A DNA stretch of 64,000 nt from Gloeomargarita lithophora Alchichica-D10 (GCF_001870225.1 NZ_CP017675.1:1628574-1692573), one strand, 5' to 3'; shown: positions 45,407 through 55,385, counted from the stretch's first letter. Numbers and translations are program-made. Notes: generated by a model not told the origin, from the sequence alone.

Positions 45407-47428
45407 TTAGTTTAATCGCTGAAAACCTGCATGGCAAATAGGTTGTTCTAGTAGGCTATATACATTAAGACCTTGCTCACACTGATAAATTTTGGCAAAT
45501 ACTTCGTCTAAAGCTGTAAAATACTGTTCGAGTAAAGAATCTTGATGGTCTATACAGACATAGATACTATTCCCCGCTAAAAAGCCTTTTTTGAGCATTT
45601 CTTGCGTAATCAGAGTTTTATAAGCAAGATGGTTATCGCTAGCAAACGAAAAACCTGTTAAGGCGGGGATACCCCAATGTTTTAGAGTTAAGCCATATTG
45701 ATCAGCTAAAGATTGCCATCCCTGACGAATTTTTAGACCCGTCTCGGTAATTAACTCCCACGATTTGAGTTGCTCCATAACCTCCAAAGTTTTTAACCCA
45801 GCGACAGAACCAATGCGTTCCGTCCAGAAGGTACTGCTAATAAATGTATCCTGAACTGCTTCCATAACCGATCTCTTGCCAATAACAGCAGTGATTGCGT
45901 AGCCATTACCCAAGGCTTTACCAAACGTTACCATATCCGGTTCAATATCATATTTTTTGTGAATGCCACCAAAGGTTTCTCGAAAGCCAGAAGTACATTC
46001 ATCAAATATTAAAACAATCCCTTTTTGAGTGCATAAATCTCTTACTTTCTCCAAGAAATTTTCTATAGGATCATTGTTGCGAGTAACCTCCATTATCACT
46101 ACACCAATTTCATGTTCACTAATGATCTGCTCCAACTCAATAAAATTATTATAAGTGAAAGGTATTGCTGTGCCTGCTAGTCCTTTGGGTACACCCTGAG
46201 GCTCCAATCCAGACAGTAAATGCTTATTCAAATTATCCTGTGACTGCAAATTAGCAGATAAATACCAATCATGCCAGCCGTGATAACCACAAAAGGCTAC
46301 TTTATCTTTACCGCTGGCTAGCCGTGCAATTCTTATCGCAATGGTACAAACTTCCCCACCTGTACGAGCAAATCTAACCATATTCGCCCAAGGATGTAAC
46401 TCGATCAATCGTTCAGCTAAATATACTTCTTCAGGTGCATTAAACGTACTCATATTACCTTTGACTATTACTTCCTGTACGGCGGCATCTACTTCAGGAT
46501 GACCATAGCCTAAGATATTTGTACCAATTCCCATAATTGACATATCAATATATTCATTATTGTCTAAATCCCATACGCTACATCCTTTGGCTTTACTAAA
46601 GTAACTAGGCCAATACTTGGGTAAAAACATTTCTGAACGTTTGGATAGCAACATGCTCCCACCAGGGATAACCTTTTTTGCTCGCTTCCATAATTTTTGT
46701 CCAGTACCTAAGATAACCCCCTCATTTCTCGCAATATGTTGATTGATTGTGAATATCTCTGGCTTTTCCTGTTGTAACTGCCAAATTTCTTGCCATGAGA
46801 AATCTAATCTCGGTGAAAAATATTCAAAGACTTTTTTGACGACTTGATAATCCTCCAGTTCATCTACTGTCCAGCGGCAGTGAGAAATATCAATCGGGCA
46901 TTCCAAAAACTTCAATTCAAATAAACCACTATCTCTGATGTAGAGTGATACATGTTCCCTTTCCAGTCCTGAAAGCCCTTCATACCACGCTTGCTCTAAG
47001 GCTTTGAAAGAAAATATCTCTACATCTAATCCATCGCCAAAACCAGGACTGGTAGCACAGTAATCTACGGATGAATTTTCAAATAGCTCGATCACTTGAT
47101 CAACTATTCTTGGGTCAAGCAGAGGGCAATCTGCTGTAATTCTGATTACTGTTTCCGCTTGATACTTTTGGGCGACTTTATAGTATCTGTCCAAAACATC
47201 ATATTCACTGCCAATTTCACAAGTATAACCAAGTTTCTGTACAGCATCTATAATCGGCAAGTTTCCGGATCGTTCACCCGTCGCTACAACAATTCCTTCT
47301 ATTCGTTTGGATTTACTCAGTCGGTAGAGAAGGAACTCAATTAGAGGTTTACCCAAAACAGGAAGCATAACCTTATTGGGCAAGCGTGTAGATTTCATCC
47401 GCGCTTGGATAATTGCCAAGGTTGTCAT
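45407..47428 (-). CDS. Fusion of a CMP-sugar-type cytidylyltransferase (SpsF-like) and a class III aminotransferase
   Basis: 673 residues. The start at 47428 is chosen because its ATGA overlaps the previous stop. Residues 1-235 are an SpsF/NeuA-like nucleotidyltransferase: I-I-Q-A-R-M-K-S-T-R-L-P-N-K near residue 5 and R-I-T-A-D-C-P-L-L-D near residue 95. Residues about 240-650 are a glutamate-1-semialdehyde-aminomutase-like aminotransferase with PLP Lys504 in T-F-G-K-A-L-G-N-G. D-E-C-T-S-G-F-R carries the PLP Asp. Together they would aminate and activate a sugar in the nonulosonic acid pathway. The exact order of steps is not known. Confidence 0.87.
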   Translation of the reverse strand: MTTLAIIQARMKSTRLPNKVMLPVLGKPLIEFLLYRLSKSKRIEGIVVATGERSGNLPIIDAVQKLGYTCEIGSEYDVLDRYYKVAQKYQAETVIRITADCPLLDPRIVDQVIELFENSSVDYCATSPGFGDGLDVEIFSFKALEQAWYEGLSGLEREHVSLYIRDSGLFELKFLECPIDISHCRWTVDELEDYQVVKKVFEYFSPRLDFSWQEIWQLQQEKPEIFTINQHIARNEGVILGTGQKLWKRAKKVIPGGSMLLSKRSEMFLPKYWPSYFSKAKGCSVWDLDNNEYIDMSIMGIGTNILGYGHPEVDAAVQEVIVKGNMSTFNAPEEVYLAERLIELHPWANMVRFARTGGEVCTIAIRIARLASGKDKVAFCGYHGWHDWYLSANLQSQDNLNKHLLSGLEPQGVPKGLAGTAIPFTYNNFIELEQIISEHEIGVVIMEVTRNNDPIENFLEKVRDLCTQKGIVLIFDECTSGFRETFGGIHKKYDIEPDMVTFGKALGNGYAITAVIGKRSVMEAVQDTFISSTFWTERIGSVAGLKTLEVMEQLKSWELITETGLKIRQGWQSLADQYGLTLKHWGIPALTGFSFASDNHLAYKTLITQEMLKKGFLAGNSIYVCIDHQDSLLEQYFTALDEVFAKIYQCEQGLNVYSLLEQPICHAGFQRLN

Positions 47429-48324
47429 AATTTCCATAAAGAGGGGTTAATTAATTCTACATCGTCCGTAGCAATTGAGGGAAATTCTCTGATTGTAGGA
47501 TTATGAATCAATATATCTAAAATTTCAGCTAAATGCCGAGAGTGATCTACCCCTATCACGACTCTATGAATTTGCGGAAAGCTAAGCACGAATTCAAGAC
47601 AACCATGAGTTGGATGAATTTTAGTTTTTTCTAACCAATTAAACCATTTACTCCAAACATAATTCCATTTGGAAAAGCTGTCTCTAATTTCTTGATGAGG
47701 CATGAGTAATAAACCTTGCAAAAAAGCAGACCTAGTGTGTATTTCTACTTGATGTTTTTGCAATTTAATAAACCAACCATCGTCAAAAAATCGGCGATCT
47801 ACCAAGTTAAATGGAAGTTGCACTATATCAGGAATAAATTTTGTAAAAATACACTCCATTTCTGTGGGTGAATAAACTGAAACACCAATTTTCTTGACTA
47901 AACCTTCTTTTTTGCAATCAACCAAGGTATTTATAATTTCTCTACCTATTTCAAACTCTAATTGCTCTGGCTTATGTAATAATAGCGCATATAGTTGATC
48001 GATTTTCAAATGGGATAAAGAAGCTTCTATCTGTTGTTTAATCCAATCATCTATAGGTAAATTTTCAGGTACTTCAGGCAGTTTTGTGACTATCTTGAAA
48101 TCTTGAACGCCAACTTCGCCCAAGATGTTTTCACTATCTCCATAGACAAGGGCTGTGTCTATCGTATCCATGCCTACACTGCGAGCTAATTCTATGACTT
48201 TAGCTACTTCATCAACAGAAGGTTTTCCTGTTTTATTAGCAATTCCATAGGGCATACCAAATTGTGCGGTTCCCAACGCAAGATGACGGGCTTTTTCATG
48301 ATGGATTCTGCTTAATTTAGTCAT
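47425..48324 (-). CDS. Aldo/keto reductase
   Basis: 299 residues from MTKLSRIHHEK. The start ATG overlaps the preceding stop (ATGA), and the end overlaps the next start in the same way, so three genes are tightly coupled. The AKR barrel shows L-A-L-G-T-A-Q-F-G near residue 18, D-T-A-L-V-Y-G-D-S-E near residue 55 (catalytic Asp and Tyr), L-L-L-H-K-P-E near residue 115 and I-G-V-S-V-Y-S. It probably reduces or oxidises a sugar or nucleotide sugar in the cluster. The C-terminal NADP-binding R-V-V-I-G-V-D is intact. Confidence 0.87.
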   Translation of the reverse strand: MTKLSRIHHEKARHLALGTAQFGMPYGIANKTGKPSVDEVAKVIELARSVGMDTIDTALVYGDSENILGEVGVQDFKIVTKLPEVPENLPIDDWIKQQIEASLSHLKIDQLYALLLHKPEQLEFEIGREIINTLVDCKKEGLVKKIGVSVYSPTEMECIFTKFIPDIVQLPFNLVDRRFFDDGWFIKLQKHQVEIHTRSAFLQGLLLMPHQEIRDSFSKWNYVWSKWFNWLEKTKIHPTHGCLEFVLSFPQIHRVVIGVDHSRHLAEILDILIHNPTIREFPSIATDDVELINPSLWKL

Positions 48325-48848
48325 AGTCTTTCCTGGAAAACCCGACCCAGTAAAAAACAACCATACCTCTTTTTGTCAATCACTACATGACTTTGCAAAA
48401 AACCTTCTACCACATATCCAGTTTTGAGAAATGCACGTAAAGAGGCAAGGTTTTGCTCATAGCACCCTGCCTCTAGCTTTTTTAAGTCTAAATCGGTAAA
48501 AGCCCAGTCTGTAATTGTAGTTATGGATTCTGCACCAATCCCTTTGCCCCAATAATTTTTAGCACCAATCATAATTCCAATATCTGCTACTTGATAGCTT
48601 TTAGTGCAAACTTTGATGTTACCGATATGTTCATGGGTGTTTTTTGTGATGATTTTAAGAAAATAATTATTACAATTATGATTGATAGATTCAACATATT
48701 TATACAGGGATTCCATCGTATGCTCTTGATGTCGGGATTCTAAATAACTATTGATCTCAGGGTCAACCAACCAACTCAAATATGTATCAGTAACGTCATC
48801 TAAAGTAAGGTGTGTAAAAATTAGTCTTTCAGTTTCAATTATAGACAT
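48321..48848 (-). CDS. GNAT acetyltransferase (RimJ/RimL-like)
   Basis: 175 residues. T-E-R-L-I-F-T-H-L-T-L-D-D near the start, W-G-K-G-I-G-A-E-S near residue 96 (acetyl-CoA loop), and N-L-A-S-L-R-A-F-L-K-T-G-Y near residue 130 define the fold. It is the first gene of the coupled run and may N-acetylate a sugar amine, although the GNAT part of the PseG fusion could do this as well. AT-rich like its neighbours. Confidence 0.87.
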   Translation of the reverse strand: MSIIETERLIFTHLTLDDVTDTYLSWLVDPEINSYLESRHQEHTMESLYKYVESINHNCNNYFLKIITKNTHEHIGNIKVCTKSYQVADIGIMIGAKNYWGKGIGAESITTITDWAFTDLDLKKLEAGCYEQNLASLRAFLKTGYVVEGFLQSHVVIDKKRYGCFLLGRVFQERL

Positions 48849-48921
48849 GGTTTTGATACTTTCCTATTAGGTTACTCAAGGATTTTGGTAAATTTGAAGA
48901 TATTTAGTGACACCTCTGACT

Positions 48922-49359
48922 TTAGGACTCAGGCCAAAAATCTGGATTCATGACCTCCGCCAAGACAAAAGGACAAGCATCAGGGAAATAAGCTTCTGGC
49001 AGGTCAGTCTCAATCATCGCTATTCCTCTGGTTTCTGCCCAACTTTCTATGAACGCTTCCTGTACCCGTGGTTTAAGTCCAGGATTACGTTTTAATAGTT
49101 TATCAATAGATATGCGTTGCACTTTGATGCTCGCTCGCCAACTATTTGACCTACGCCAGTGTTGTATTTGCCATTTGAGTAAGTGGCTAATGAGTTGGAT
49201 AAGACGAGATTCCAATTGGTCATAATGCTGGTTACCCAAACTCTGCAACTCCTCAACCAGATGGGTCAAGTCCAGTTCATCAAACTGTTTACGACTAAGC
49301 AAATTAGCTTGCTTTTGTGTCCAGCGATAGAAGTCTTTTTCGTAAACTGTGTTATCCAT
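48922..49359 (-). CDS. DUF29 family protein (third of three)
   Basis: 145 residues: M-D-N-T-V-Y-E-K-D-F-Y-R-W-T-Q-K, V-E-E-L-Q-S-L-G-N-Q, L-I-S-H-L-L-K-W-Q and S-I-K-V-Q-R with L-K-R-N-P-G-L-K. It sits just upstream of the GNAT-AKR-fusion genes on the same strand. With the copies at 40.3 and 45 kb it brackets the cluster. Function unknown. Confidence 0.85.
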   Translation of the reverse strand: MDNTVYEKDFYRWTQKQANLLSRKQFDELDLTHLVEELQSLGNQHYDQLESRLIQLISHLLKWQIQHWRRSNSWRASIKVQRISIDKLLKRNPGLKPRVQEAFIESWAETRGIAMIETDLPEAYFPDACPFVLAEVMNPDFWPES

Positions 49360-49458
49360 AAGCCATTTTACTCCCTAAACGTTGGGTCACGCATGGAACA
49401 AAATTATTATATTACCCTAATTTTTGACCAACTGACTTCACCTCATTTTATTACCTAT

Positions 49459-49678
49459 GGGCACCTCTATAGCAATCCCACCCGATTAGCGAACAAATAT
49501 TCAGAAGAACCAAGTACGGGGGCGGCGCCCCTGCGACCGCTGTTCAAAATTCAATTAGGATTGCTCTATGTATTTGAACCTGCAGAAAGTTATCTCGCTG
49601 GAATGCCCATATTTACCGAGAACCAAGTTCGGGGGCTGCGCCCCTGCGACCTATTTTTAGAGGTATCCCTATGCCCAG
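49459..49678. repeat. Type A repeat with a nested type B element and 4-bp duplication CTAT
   Basis: The outer type A runs from GGGCACCTC to TTTTTAGAGGTATCC, flanked by CTAT on both sides (49455-49458 and 49679-49682). A 97-bp type B element (49470-49566, TAGCAATCCCACCCGATTAG to TTAGGATTGCTC) is inserted at TA, ten bases inside the type A start, with TA on each side. The arrangement dates type A before type B here. Confidence 0.85.
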
Positions 49679-49752
49679 TCCGGGAGAAAATGCGTGACAG
49701 CACCGATGCCTTAGACGAAGATGGAAGAAGTCGGGTAGGAAAGGGGAATCCG

Positions 49753-50445
49753 ATGCGTCTGGGTTGGCAAACCGTAGTGGGTGGCGGAATTTTTGGTCTA
49801 GTTCTAGCCGTTGGGTTGGGGTCACTATTGCCCCGGCGGTGGGCTTTACCTGAAGTTACCGATTGCCCGGTTCCTATTTATCTTCAGGGGGGGGCAATTC
49901 ATACGGATATTATTTTGCCCAGACAAAATCAATACGCTGACTGGGGTAAGCTCCTCCCTTCCGCAACAATTGGTGCCGAGGCCAGCGGGTATTTAAGTTT
50001 TGGGTTTGGGGAGCAGGATTTTTATATGGGGGAACCCGGTTCCTTAGTGAAACGGTGGCCGGATGGACTGCGGGCGTTATTTTGGGCAAATCCCAGCATC
50101 GTGTTTGTAAATCCGGTGGCGCAAGTTCCTGAGACCGCCCACTGCATTGGTCTGACGGTGGATCAGTATGAACAATTGATCCAACATATTATCACTTCTT
50201 TCCAGCGCAATGCCCAAGGCAAATTGATTCCCCTGGGGCGGGGATTTCAAACCACGGGACAATTTTTCCAGGGACAACAGGGGTATTCGCTTTTATTTAC
50301 CTGCAACCATTGGACGGCGCAGGGACTTGACCGGGCAGGGGTATCCACGCCGCTTTTTCCCCTATTGACCCAAAGTATCCTGTGGCACAGTCGGGGGGCT
50401 TGTGCCTGTTCTAGGCCACCAATTCCTGCGCTAGGGCATCCTTGA
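49753..50445 (+). CDS. DUF2459 family membrane protein
   Basis: 230 residues from MRLGWQTVVGGG. The first 30 residues hold one hydrophobic segment (G-G-I-F-G-L-V-L-A-V-G-L-G-S), a membrane anchor or signal. The rest matches DUF2459: G-A-I-H-T-D-I-I-L-P near residue 48, Y-L-S-F-G-F-G-E-Q-D-F-Y near residue 78 and F-T-C-N-H-W-T-A-Q-G-L near residue 195. The function of the family is unknown. The frame is open upstream through the repeat, but residues before 49753 are repeat-encoded. The 3' end overlaps pntAA by 35 bases. Confidence 0.8.
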   Translation: MRLGWQTVVGGGIFGLVLAVGLGSLLPRRWALPEVTDCPVPIYLQGGAIHTDIILPRQNQYADWGKLLPSATIGAEASGYLSFGFGEQDFYMGEPGSLVKRWPDGLRALFWANPSIVFVNPVAQVPETAHCIGLTVDQYEQLIQHIITSFQRNAQGKLIPLGRGFQTTGQFFQGQQGYSLLFTCNHWTAQGLDRAGVSTPLFPLLTQSILWHSRGACACSRPPIPALGHP

Positions 50446-51553
50446 CCCGTTGAGAGCGGATTTCGCCCCCGTGGGTGACACAGGCGGCCTGGATAATGTC
50501 ATCATCAAAATCCAGATGCAGGCGATGGTCGGGGATGAGTAAATTCAGGACATTGAACAAATTTTTGCTGTACATTTGGCTGGCGTGAATGGGCATGGAT
50601 GCGGGTAAATTCACCGAACCAATCAGGGTTACCCCCCCCTTGACCACCTGATGTCCCGCCTCAATTCCGGCACAGTTGCCCCCTTGTGCCGCCGCCAGGT
50701 CAATAATTACGCTGCCGGGTTTCATCTGCGCCACCATCTCCTCGGTGACCAGTAGGGGGGCTTTTTTGCCAGGTACTTGAGCGGTGGTGATCACCACATC
50801 CGCCCGCGCCACATGGTCGCTGATCAACTGGCGGGATTTTTCTTTGCTGTCTTCAGAAACCTCCCGGGCGTAGCCCCCCCCGGCTTCGGCGGATTCCGCC
50901 AGGGCAACCTCGACAAATTTTGCCCCCAGACTTTGGACTTCTTCCTTGACCTGTGGACGAATATCAAAGGCTTCCACCACGGCTCCCAAGCGGCGGGCGG
51001 TGGCAATGGCCTGCAATCCGGCCACTCCAGCCCCGATGATAAACACCTTGGCCGGGGGAATCGTACCCGCCGCCGTGGTCAGCATCGGGAAAAATTTGGG
51101 TAAATTGGCGGCAGCAATCAGCACCGCTTTGTAACCCGCCAAGGACGCTTGCGAGGACAGGGCATCCATCCCCTGCGCCCGGGAGGTGCGGGGAATCATC
51201 TCCATACTGAAGGTCGTCACCCCTTGTTTCGCCAAGTCCTTGACCAGCAAAGGCCGACCGAGGGGGTCAACAAAGCTAATCAAAACCGCCCCCGGATGCA
51301 ACAAATGCACCTCCGTCTCCTGGGGGGGAGCCACCTTCAAAACCACATCCGCCTCCGCCAACAAAGCCAAGGGGTCACCCACCACCTGCGCCCCCGCCTC
51401 CTCGTAGGCTAGGTCGGGGAAGCACGCCCCCAGACCGGCTCCCTTTTCCACCAACACCGTCAAACCCTTTTGCACCAGCCGTCCCACGGTTTCGGGTACC
51501 AAAGCCACCCGGGATTCCCCCACCTCACGTTCTTTCAGTACCGCCACCCGCAT
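50411..51553 (-). CDS. pntAA: NAD(P) transhydrogenase subunit alpha 1 (NAD-binding part)
   Basis: 380 residues, start MRVAVLKEREVGE. This is the cytoplasmic NAD(H)-binding domain of the proton-pumping transhydrogenase: R-V-A-L-V-P-E-T-V near residue 16, G-A-G-V-A-G-L-Q-A-I near residue 168 (Rossmann), S-R-A-Q-G-M-D-A-L-S-S-Q and V-I-T-T-A-Q-V-P-G-K-K-A-P. In a three-subunit enzyme pntAB and pntB should follow, but here the next sequence is the convergent DUF2459 gene, so the partners lie elsewhere or are missing. Confidence 0.93.
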   Translation of the reverse strand: MRVAVLKEREVGESRVALVPETVGRLVQKGLTVLVEKGAGLGACFPDLAYEEAGAQVVGDPLALLAEADVVLKVAPPQETEVHLLHPGAVLISFVDPLGRPLLVKDLAKQGVTTFSMEMIPRTSRAQGMDALSSQASLAGYKAVLIAAANLPKFFPMLTTAAGTIPPAKVFIIGAGVAGLQAIATARRLGAVVEAFDIRPQVKEEVQSLGAKFVEVALAESAEAGGGYAREVSEDSKEKSRQLISDHVARADVVITTAQVPGKKAPLLVTEEMVAQMKPGSVIIDLAAAQGGNCAGIEAGHQVVKGGVTLIGSVNLPASMPIHASQMYSKNLFNVLNLLIPDHRLHLDFDDDIIQAACVTHGGEIRSQRVKDALAQELVA

Positions 51554-51720
51554 AGGACTTGCCGCTCCCACGAAAAAATTGCTGACTCAGTGTGACACAG
51601 ACCCAAGGGAATCCCACCCAAAAATGCAGGAAATTTTCAGAATCAGGGACAGGCATCCAGAGCCAACGGTTCTGCCTTAAAATGCCATGCTATAAATTAG
51701 TAAAATTTCTGGTTGCTCCC

Positions 51721-54700
51721 ATGTCTTTTGTTGGTTTGCACGTCCATACAGAATACAGTTTGCTGGATGGTGCCAGCCAAATTCCCCAACTTGTCGAGCG
51801 GGCGGTAGCCCTGAATATGCCTGCCATCGCCATCACCGATCACGGGGTCATGTACGGGGCAATTGAACTGATTAAACAATGCCGGGAACGGGGAATTAAG
51901 CCAATTATTGGCAACGAAATGTATGTGATCAATGGGGATATTACCAAACAGGAACGTCGCCCCCGTTATCACCAAATTGTCCTCGCCAAAAATACCGAAG
52001 GTTATAAAAATCTAGTCAAACTTACCACCATTTCTCACTTACAAGGAGTGCAGGGGAAAGGCATTTTTTCCCGTCCCTGTATCAACAAAGAATTACTTGC
52101 GGAATATCGCCAGGGCTTAATCGTCACCAGTGCCTGTTTGGGGGGGGAAATTCCCCAAAAAATCCTCCAGGGAAAATACCAAGAAGCCCGGGAAGTTGCC
52201 CAATGGTATCAAAAAAACTTTGGGGATGATTTCTATTTGGAAATCCAAGACCACGGCTCCCCGGAAGACCGGATGGTAAATGTGGAAATTGTTACCATCG
52301 CCCAAGAACTGGGGATTAAATATATTGCCACCAACGATTCCCACTATATTTCCTGTTACGATGTGGAAGCCCACGATGCACTTTTGTGCATTCAAACTGG
52401 CAAATTGATCACCGAAACGAAACGCCTGCGTTATAGTGGCACCGAATACTTGAAATCCGGCCAGGAAATGAGCCAATTATTTCGGGATCACTTGGAGGAT
52501 GAAATTATTCAAACTGCCCTGAAAACTACCCTGGAAATCGCTCACAAAATCGAACCCTATAACATTTTAGGAGAATCCCGCTTGCCGGAATACGACGTTC
52601 CGGTGGGTCATACGGTGGATACCTATTTAGAACAAATGGCTTGGCAGGGTTTGGCAGAGCGGTTAGGGTTAAAACGGGATCAGATTCCCGGAAATTATAA
52701 AGACCGATTAATTTATGAACTTAGAATCATTCAACAGCGGGGATTTTCCGGCTATTTCCTCGTGGTTTGGGATTACATAAAATATGCCCGTGACCATCAA
52801 ATTCCCGTTGGGCCAGGGCGGGGTTCGGCAGCGGGTTCTTTAGTAGCTTATGTATTAGGAATTACCAATATTGACCCGGTACATCATGGCCTTTTATTTG
52901 AACGATTTTTGAATCCTGAACGCAAATCTATGCCGGATATTGACACGGATTTTTGCATTGATAACCGAGATAGCATCATTGAATACGTCACCCAGCATTA
53001 TGGGGATGACCGGGTGGCGCAAATTATTACCTTTAACCGCATGACATCCAAGGCGGTTCTCAAGGATGTGGCACGGGTTTTGGAGGGCATTACCCATCGG
53101 GAAGCGGATCAAATGGCCAAATATATTCCCGTGTTTCGGGGCAAACCGGCACGCCTGGGGGAAATGATTGGCGAAGAAACCCCCACGCCTGAATTCAAAG
53201 CCAAGTATGACCAGGATGATCGGGTGCGTCACTGGCTGGATTTGGCCATGCGGATTGAGGGGATGAATAAAACTTTTGGTGTCCATGCCGCTGGAGTGGT
53301 GATTGCACCCCAACCTTTGGATGAACTGGTACCCCTACAACGGAATAATGACGGAGCGGTGATCACCCAATATCCGATGGAAGATATTGAATCTTTAGGT
53401 TTATTAAAAATGGATTTCTTGGGTTTAAGAAATCTCACCCTGATTCAACGGGCAATTAAACTGATTCAGAAAAATCATGGTATTCAAATTGACCTGGATC
53501 ATCTACCCTTAGATGACCCAAAGACCTATCAACTATTAGGCCAGGGAGAATTAGAAGGTATTTTCCAATTAGAATCAACCGGGATGCGGCAAATTGTCCG
53601 GGATTTGAAACCCTCCAATATCGAGGATGTTTCTTCTATTTTAGCCCTGTATCGTCCGGGGCCTTTGGATGCGGGTTTGATTCCTAAATTTATTGACCGC
53701 AAACATGGGCGGGAAAAGGTAGATTATTCCCATCCCATGCTAGGACAAATTCTCCAGGAAACCTACGGTTTAATTATTTACCAAGAACAGATTATGAAAA
53801 TTGCCCAGGACATGGCCGGATATTCCTTAGGACAAGCGGATTTGCTCAGACGGGCGATGGGGAAAAAGAAACCCGAAGAGATGGAAAAACAACGGCAGGT
53901 ATTTTTAGAAGGGTCGGCCAAAAATGGTATTCCCAAACCTGTTGCTTTAGACCTGTTTGAACAGATGCTTTTATTCGCCGAGTATTGTTTTAACAAATCC
54001 CATTCCACGGCCTATGCCTATGTCACTTATCAAACGGCTTATTTGAAAGCCCATTTTCCGGTGGAATATATGGCGGCTTTATTGTCTTCTCAAATTGGGA
54101 ATCAAGATAAAATGCAACGCTATATTGCTACCTGTCAAACGATGAATATTGAAGTAGAGCCTCCAGATATTAACCGCTCGGATACGGATTTTACTCCCCT
54201 TAAAAATAACAAGAATATCCTATTTGGTTTAACAGCGGTGCGGAATGTGGGTCAGGGGGCGGTAGAACATATTTTACAGGTGCGACAAACGGCTAAATTT
54301 CAATCCCTAGCCGATGTCTGTGACCGGGTGGATACTGGTGTGGTGAATCGCCGGGCATTGGAGGCTTTGATCCAATCGGGAGCTTTAGATAAATTGCACC
54401 ATAATCGCCACCAAATGATGCTGGATTTGGAACTGCTTTTAGATTGGTCGCATAGCCGTGCCAAAGACCGAGAAATGGGGCAGGCGGATATTTTTAGTTT
54501 ACTTAATGGTAGTGGGCAGGAAACGGCTTTGACAACAGCACCTAAAGCTCCGCCCGTGGATGATTATTCGTCTCCAGAAAAGTTGAAATTAGAAAAGGAA
54601 TTGCTGGGGTTTTATATTTCCGATCACCCATTGAAACCACTCATGCAACGGGCACAAATTTTAGCTCCCATTAGTTTAGGACAATTGGAACGGGCGCCAG

Positions 54701-55203
54701 AAAATCGTCCGGTCACGGCTTTGGCTCTCATTACCCAAATCAAACCGATTACGACCAAAAAAGGCGACCGGATGGCGGTGGTGACCTTGGAAGATTTAAG
54801 TGGCAGTTGTGAAGCGGTGGCCTTTCCGAGTGTATTCGCCCAGATTGGGGATTTTTTAATACCGGAGCAACCCTTAGTAGTGTGGGGTCGCCTGGATCAG
54901 CGGGATGAACAAATGCAACTGATTTTGGAAGATGTGCAGTTCGCCCAGGAGGTGCAAATTCTCAGCGTCACCTTGACCGTGGCGCAAGCGGGGGATATGC
55001 AGATGCAAGCCCAACTGCGGGAAACCCTGAAACCCTGGTGCGGGGAAACGGCGAAAGTCCCAGTGGTAGCCACTATCGCCCATCCCCTACGGCAACTCCA
55101 GGTACGATTTGGCCCCCAATTTCGGGTGCAAGATGGGACTGCAACCGCTCAGGCATTGACCCAGGCGGGTTTTGCGGCGCAATCTCAAGCCCTGGTGCGG
55201 TGA
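51721..55203 (+). CDS. dnaE: DNA polymerase III alpha subunit, uninterrupted
   Basis: 1160 residues. The PHP domain starts at once ([12 protein letters not shown]). The polymerase catalytic loop M-P-D-I-D-T-D-F is near residue 400. G-R-G-S-A-A-G-S-L and a C-terminal OB domain with [14 protein letters not shown] are present. Most cyanobacteria split DnaE by a split intein at E-Y/C-F-N; here residues 754-758 read E-Y-C-F-N in one gene with no insert. The ATG at 51721 is preferred: residues from 51592 to 51720 are not conserved in style. Confidence 0.97.
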   Translation: MSFVGLHVHTEYSLLDGASQIPQLVERAVALNMPAIAITDHGVMYGAIELIKQCRERGIKPIIGNEMYVINGDITKQERRPRYHQIVLAKNTEGYKNLVKLTTISHLQGVQGKGIFSRPCINKELLAEYRQGLIVTSACLGGEIPQKILQGKYQEAREVAQWYQKNFGDDFYLEIQDHGSPEDRMVNVEIVTIAQELGIKYIATNDSHYISCYDVEAHDALLCIQTGKLITETKRLRYSGTEYLKSGQEMSQLFRDHLEDEIIQTALKTTLEIAHKIEPYNILGESRLPEYDVPVGHTVDTYLEQMAWQGLAERLGLKRDQIPGNYKDRLIYELRIIQQRGFSGYFLVVWDYIKYARDHQIPVGPGRGSAAGSLVAYVLGITNIDPVHHGLLFERFLNPERKSMPDIDTDFCIDNRDSIIEYVTQHYGDDRVAQIITFNRMTSKAVLKDVARVLEGITHREADQMAKYIPVFRGKPARLGEMIGEETPTPEFKAKYDQDDRVRHWLDLAMRIEGMNKTFGVHAAGVVIAPQPLDELVPLQRNNDGAVITQYPMEDIESLGLLKMDFLGLRNLTLIQRAIKLIQKNHGIQIDLDHLPLDDPKTYQLLGQGELEGIFQLESTGMRQIVRDLKPSNIEDVSSILALYRPGPLDAGLIPKFIDRKHGREKVDYSHPMLGQILQETYGLIIYQEQIMKIAQDMAGYSLGQADLLRRAMGKKKPEEMEKQRQVFLEGSAKNGIPKPVALDLFEQMLLFAEYCFNKSHSTAYAYVTYQTAYLKAHFPVEYMAALLSSQIGNQDKMQRYIATCQTMNIEVEPPDINRSDTDFTPLKNNKNILFGLTAVRNVGQGAVEHILQVRQTAKFQSLADVCDRVDTGVVNRRALEALIQSGALDKLHHNRHQMMLDLELLLDWSHSRAKDREMGQADIFSLLNGSGQETALTTAPKAPPVDDYSSPEKLKLEKELLGFYISDHPLKPLMQRAQILAPISLGQLERAPENRPVTALALITQIKPITTKKGDRMAVVTLEDLSGSCEAVAFPSVFAQIGDFLIPEQPLVVWGRLDQRDEQMQLILEDVQFAQEVQILSVTLTVAQAGDMQMQAQLRETLKPWCGETAKVPVVATIAHPLRQLQVRFGPQFRVQDGTATAQALTQAGFAAQSQALVR

Positions 55204-55209
55204 CCTACT

Positions 55210-55297
55210 ATTTATTTGAATCAACAGAAAGTCATCTCGCTGGAATGCCAGTATTAATGGCTACGCCACGCAGGCTAACGAGTGGGATTGCTATAGA
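55210..55297. repeat. Partial type A/B repeat
   Basis: It starts inside the type A arm (TATTTATTTGAATCAACAGA, then TCATCTCGCTGGAATGCC) and ends with GGCTACGCCACGCAGGCTA and TGGGATTGCTATAG, the type B end. The hairpin core is lost. It lies between dnaE and the following secreted protein gene. Confidence 0.6.
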
Positions 55298-55385
55298 AGT
55301 GTGAATGAGCCAATGATTAGTATTGCGGAGTACATAATTTTTGGTATAATTCTTCGGAATACATTACGAGTACTTCTCTAAAAAG

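Noticed and set aside
49183..49752. Upstream extension of the DUF2459 gene
   Set aside because: The frame is open, but it passes antisense through a DUF29 gene and then through repeats. The anchor sequence typical of the family starts at 49753.
53980..53994. Split intein in dnaE
   Set aside because: The frame reads straight through the insertion site and the C-terminal half is in the same gene.
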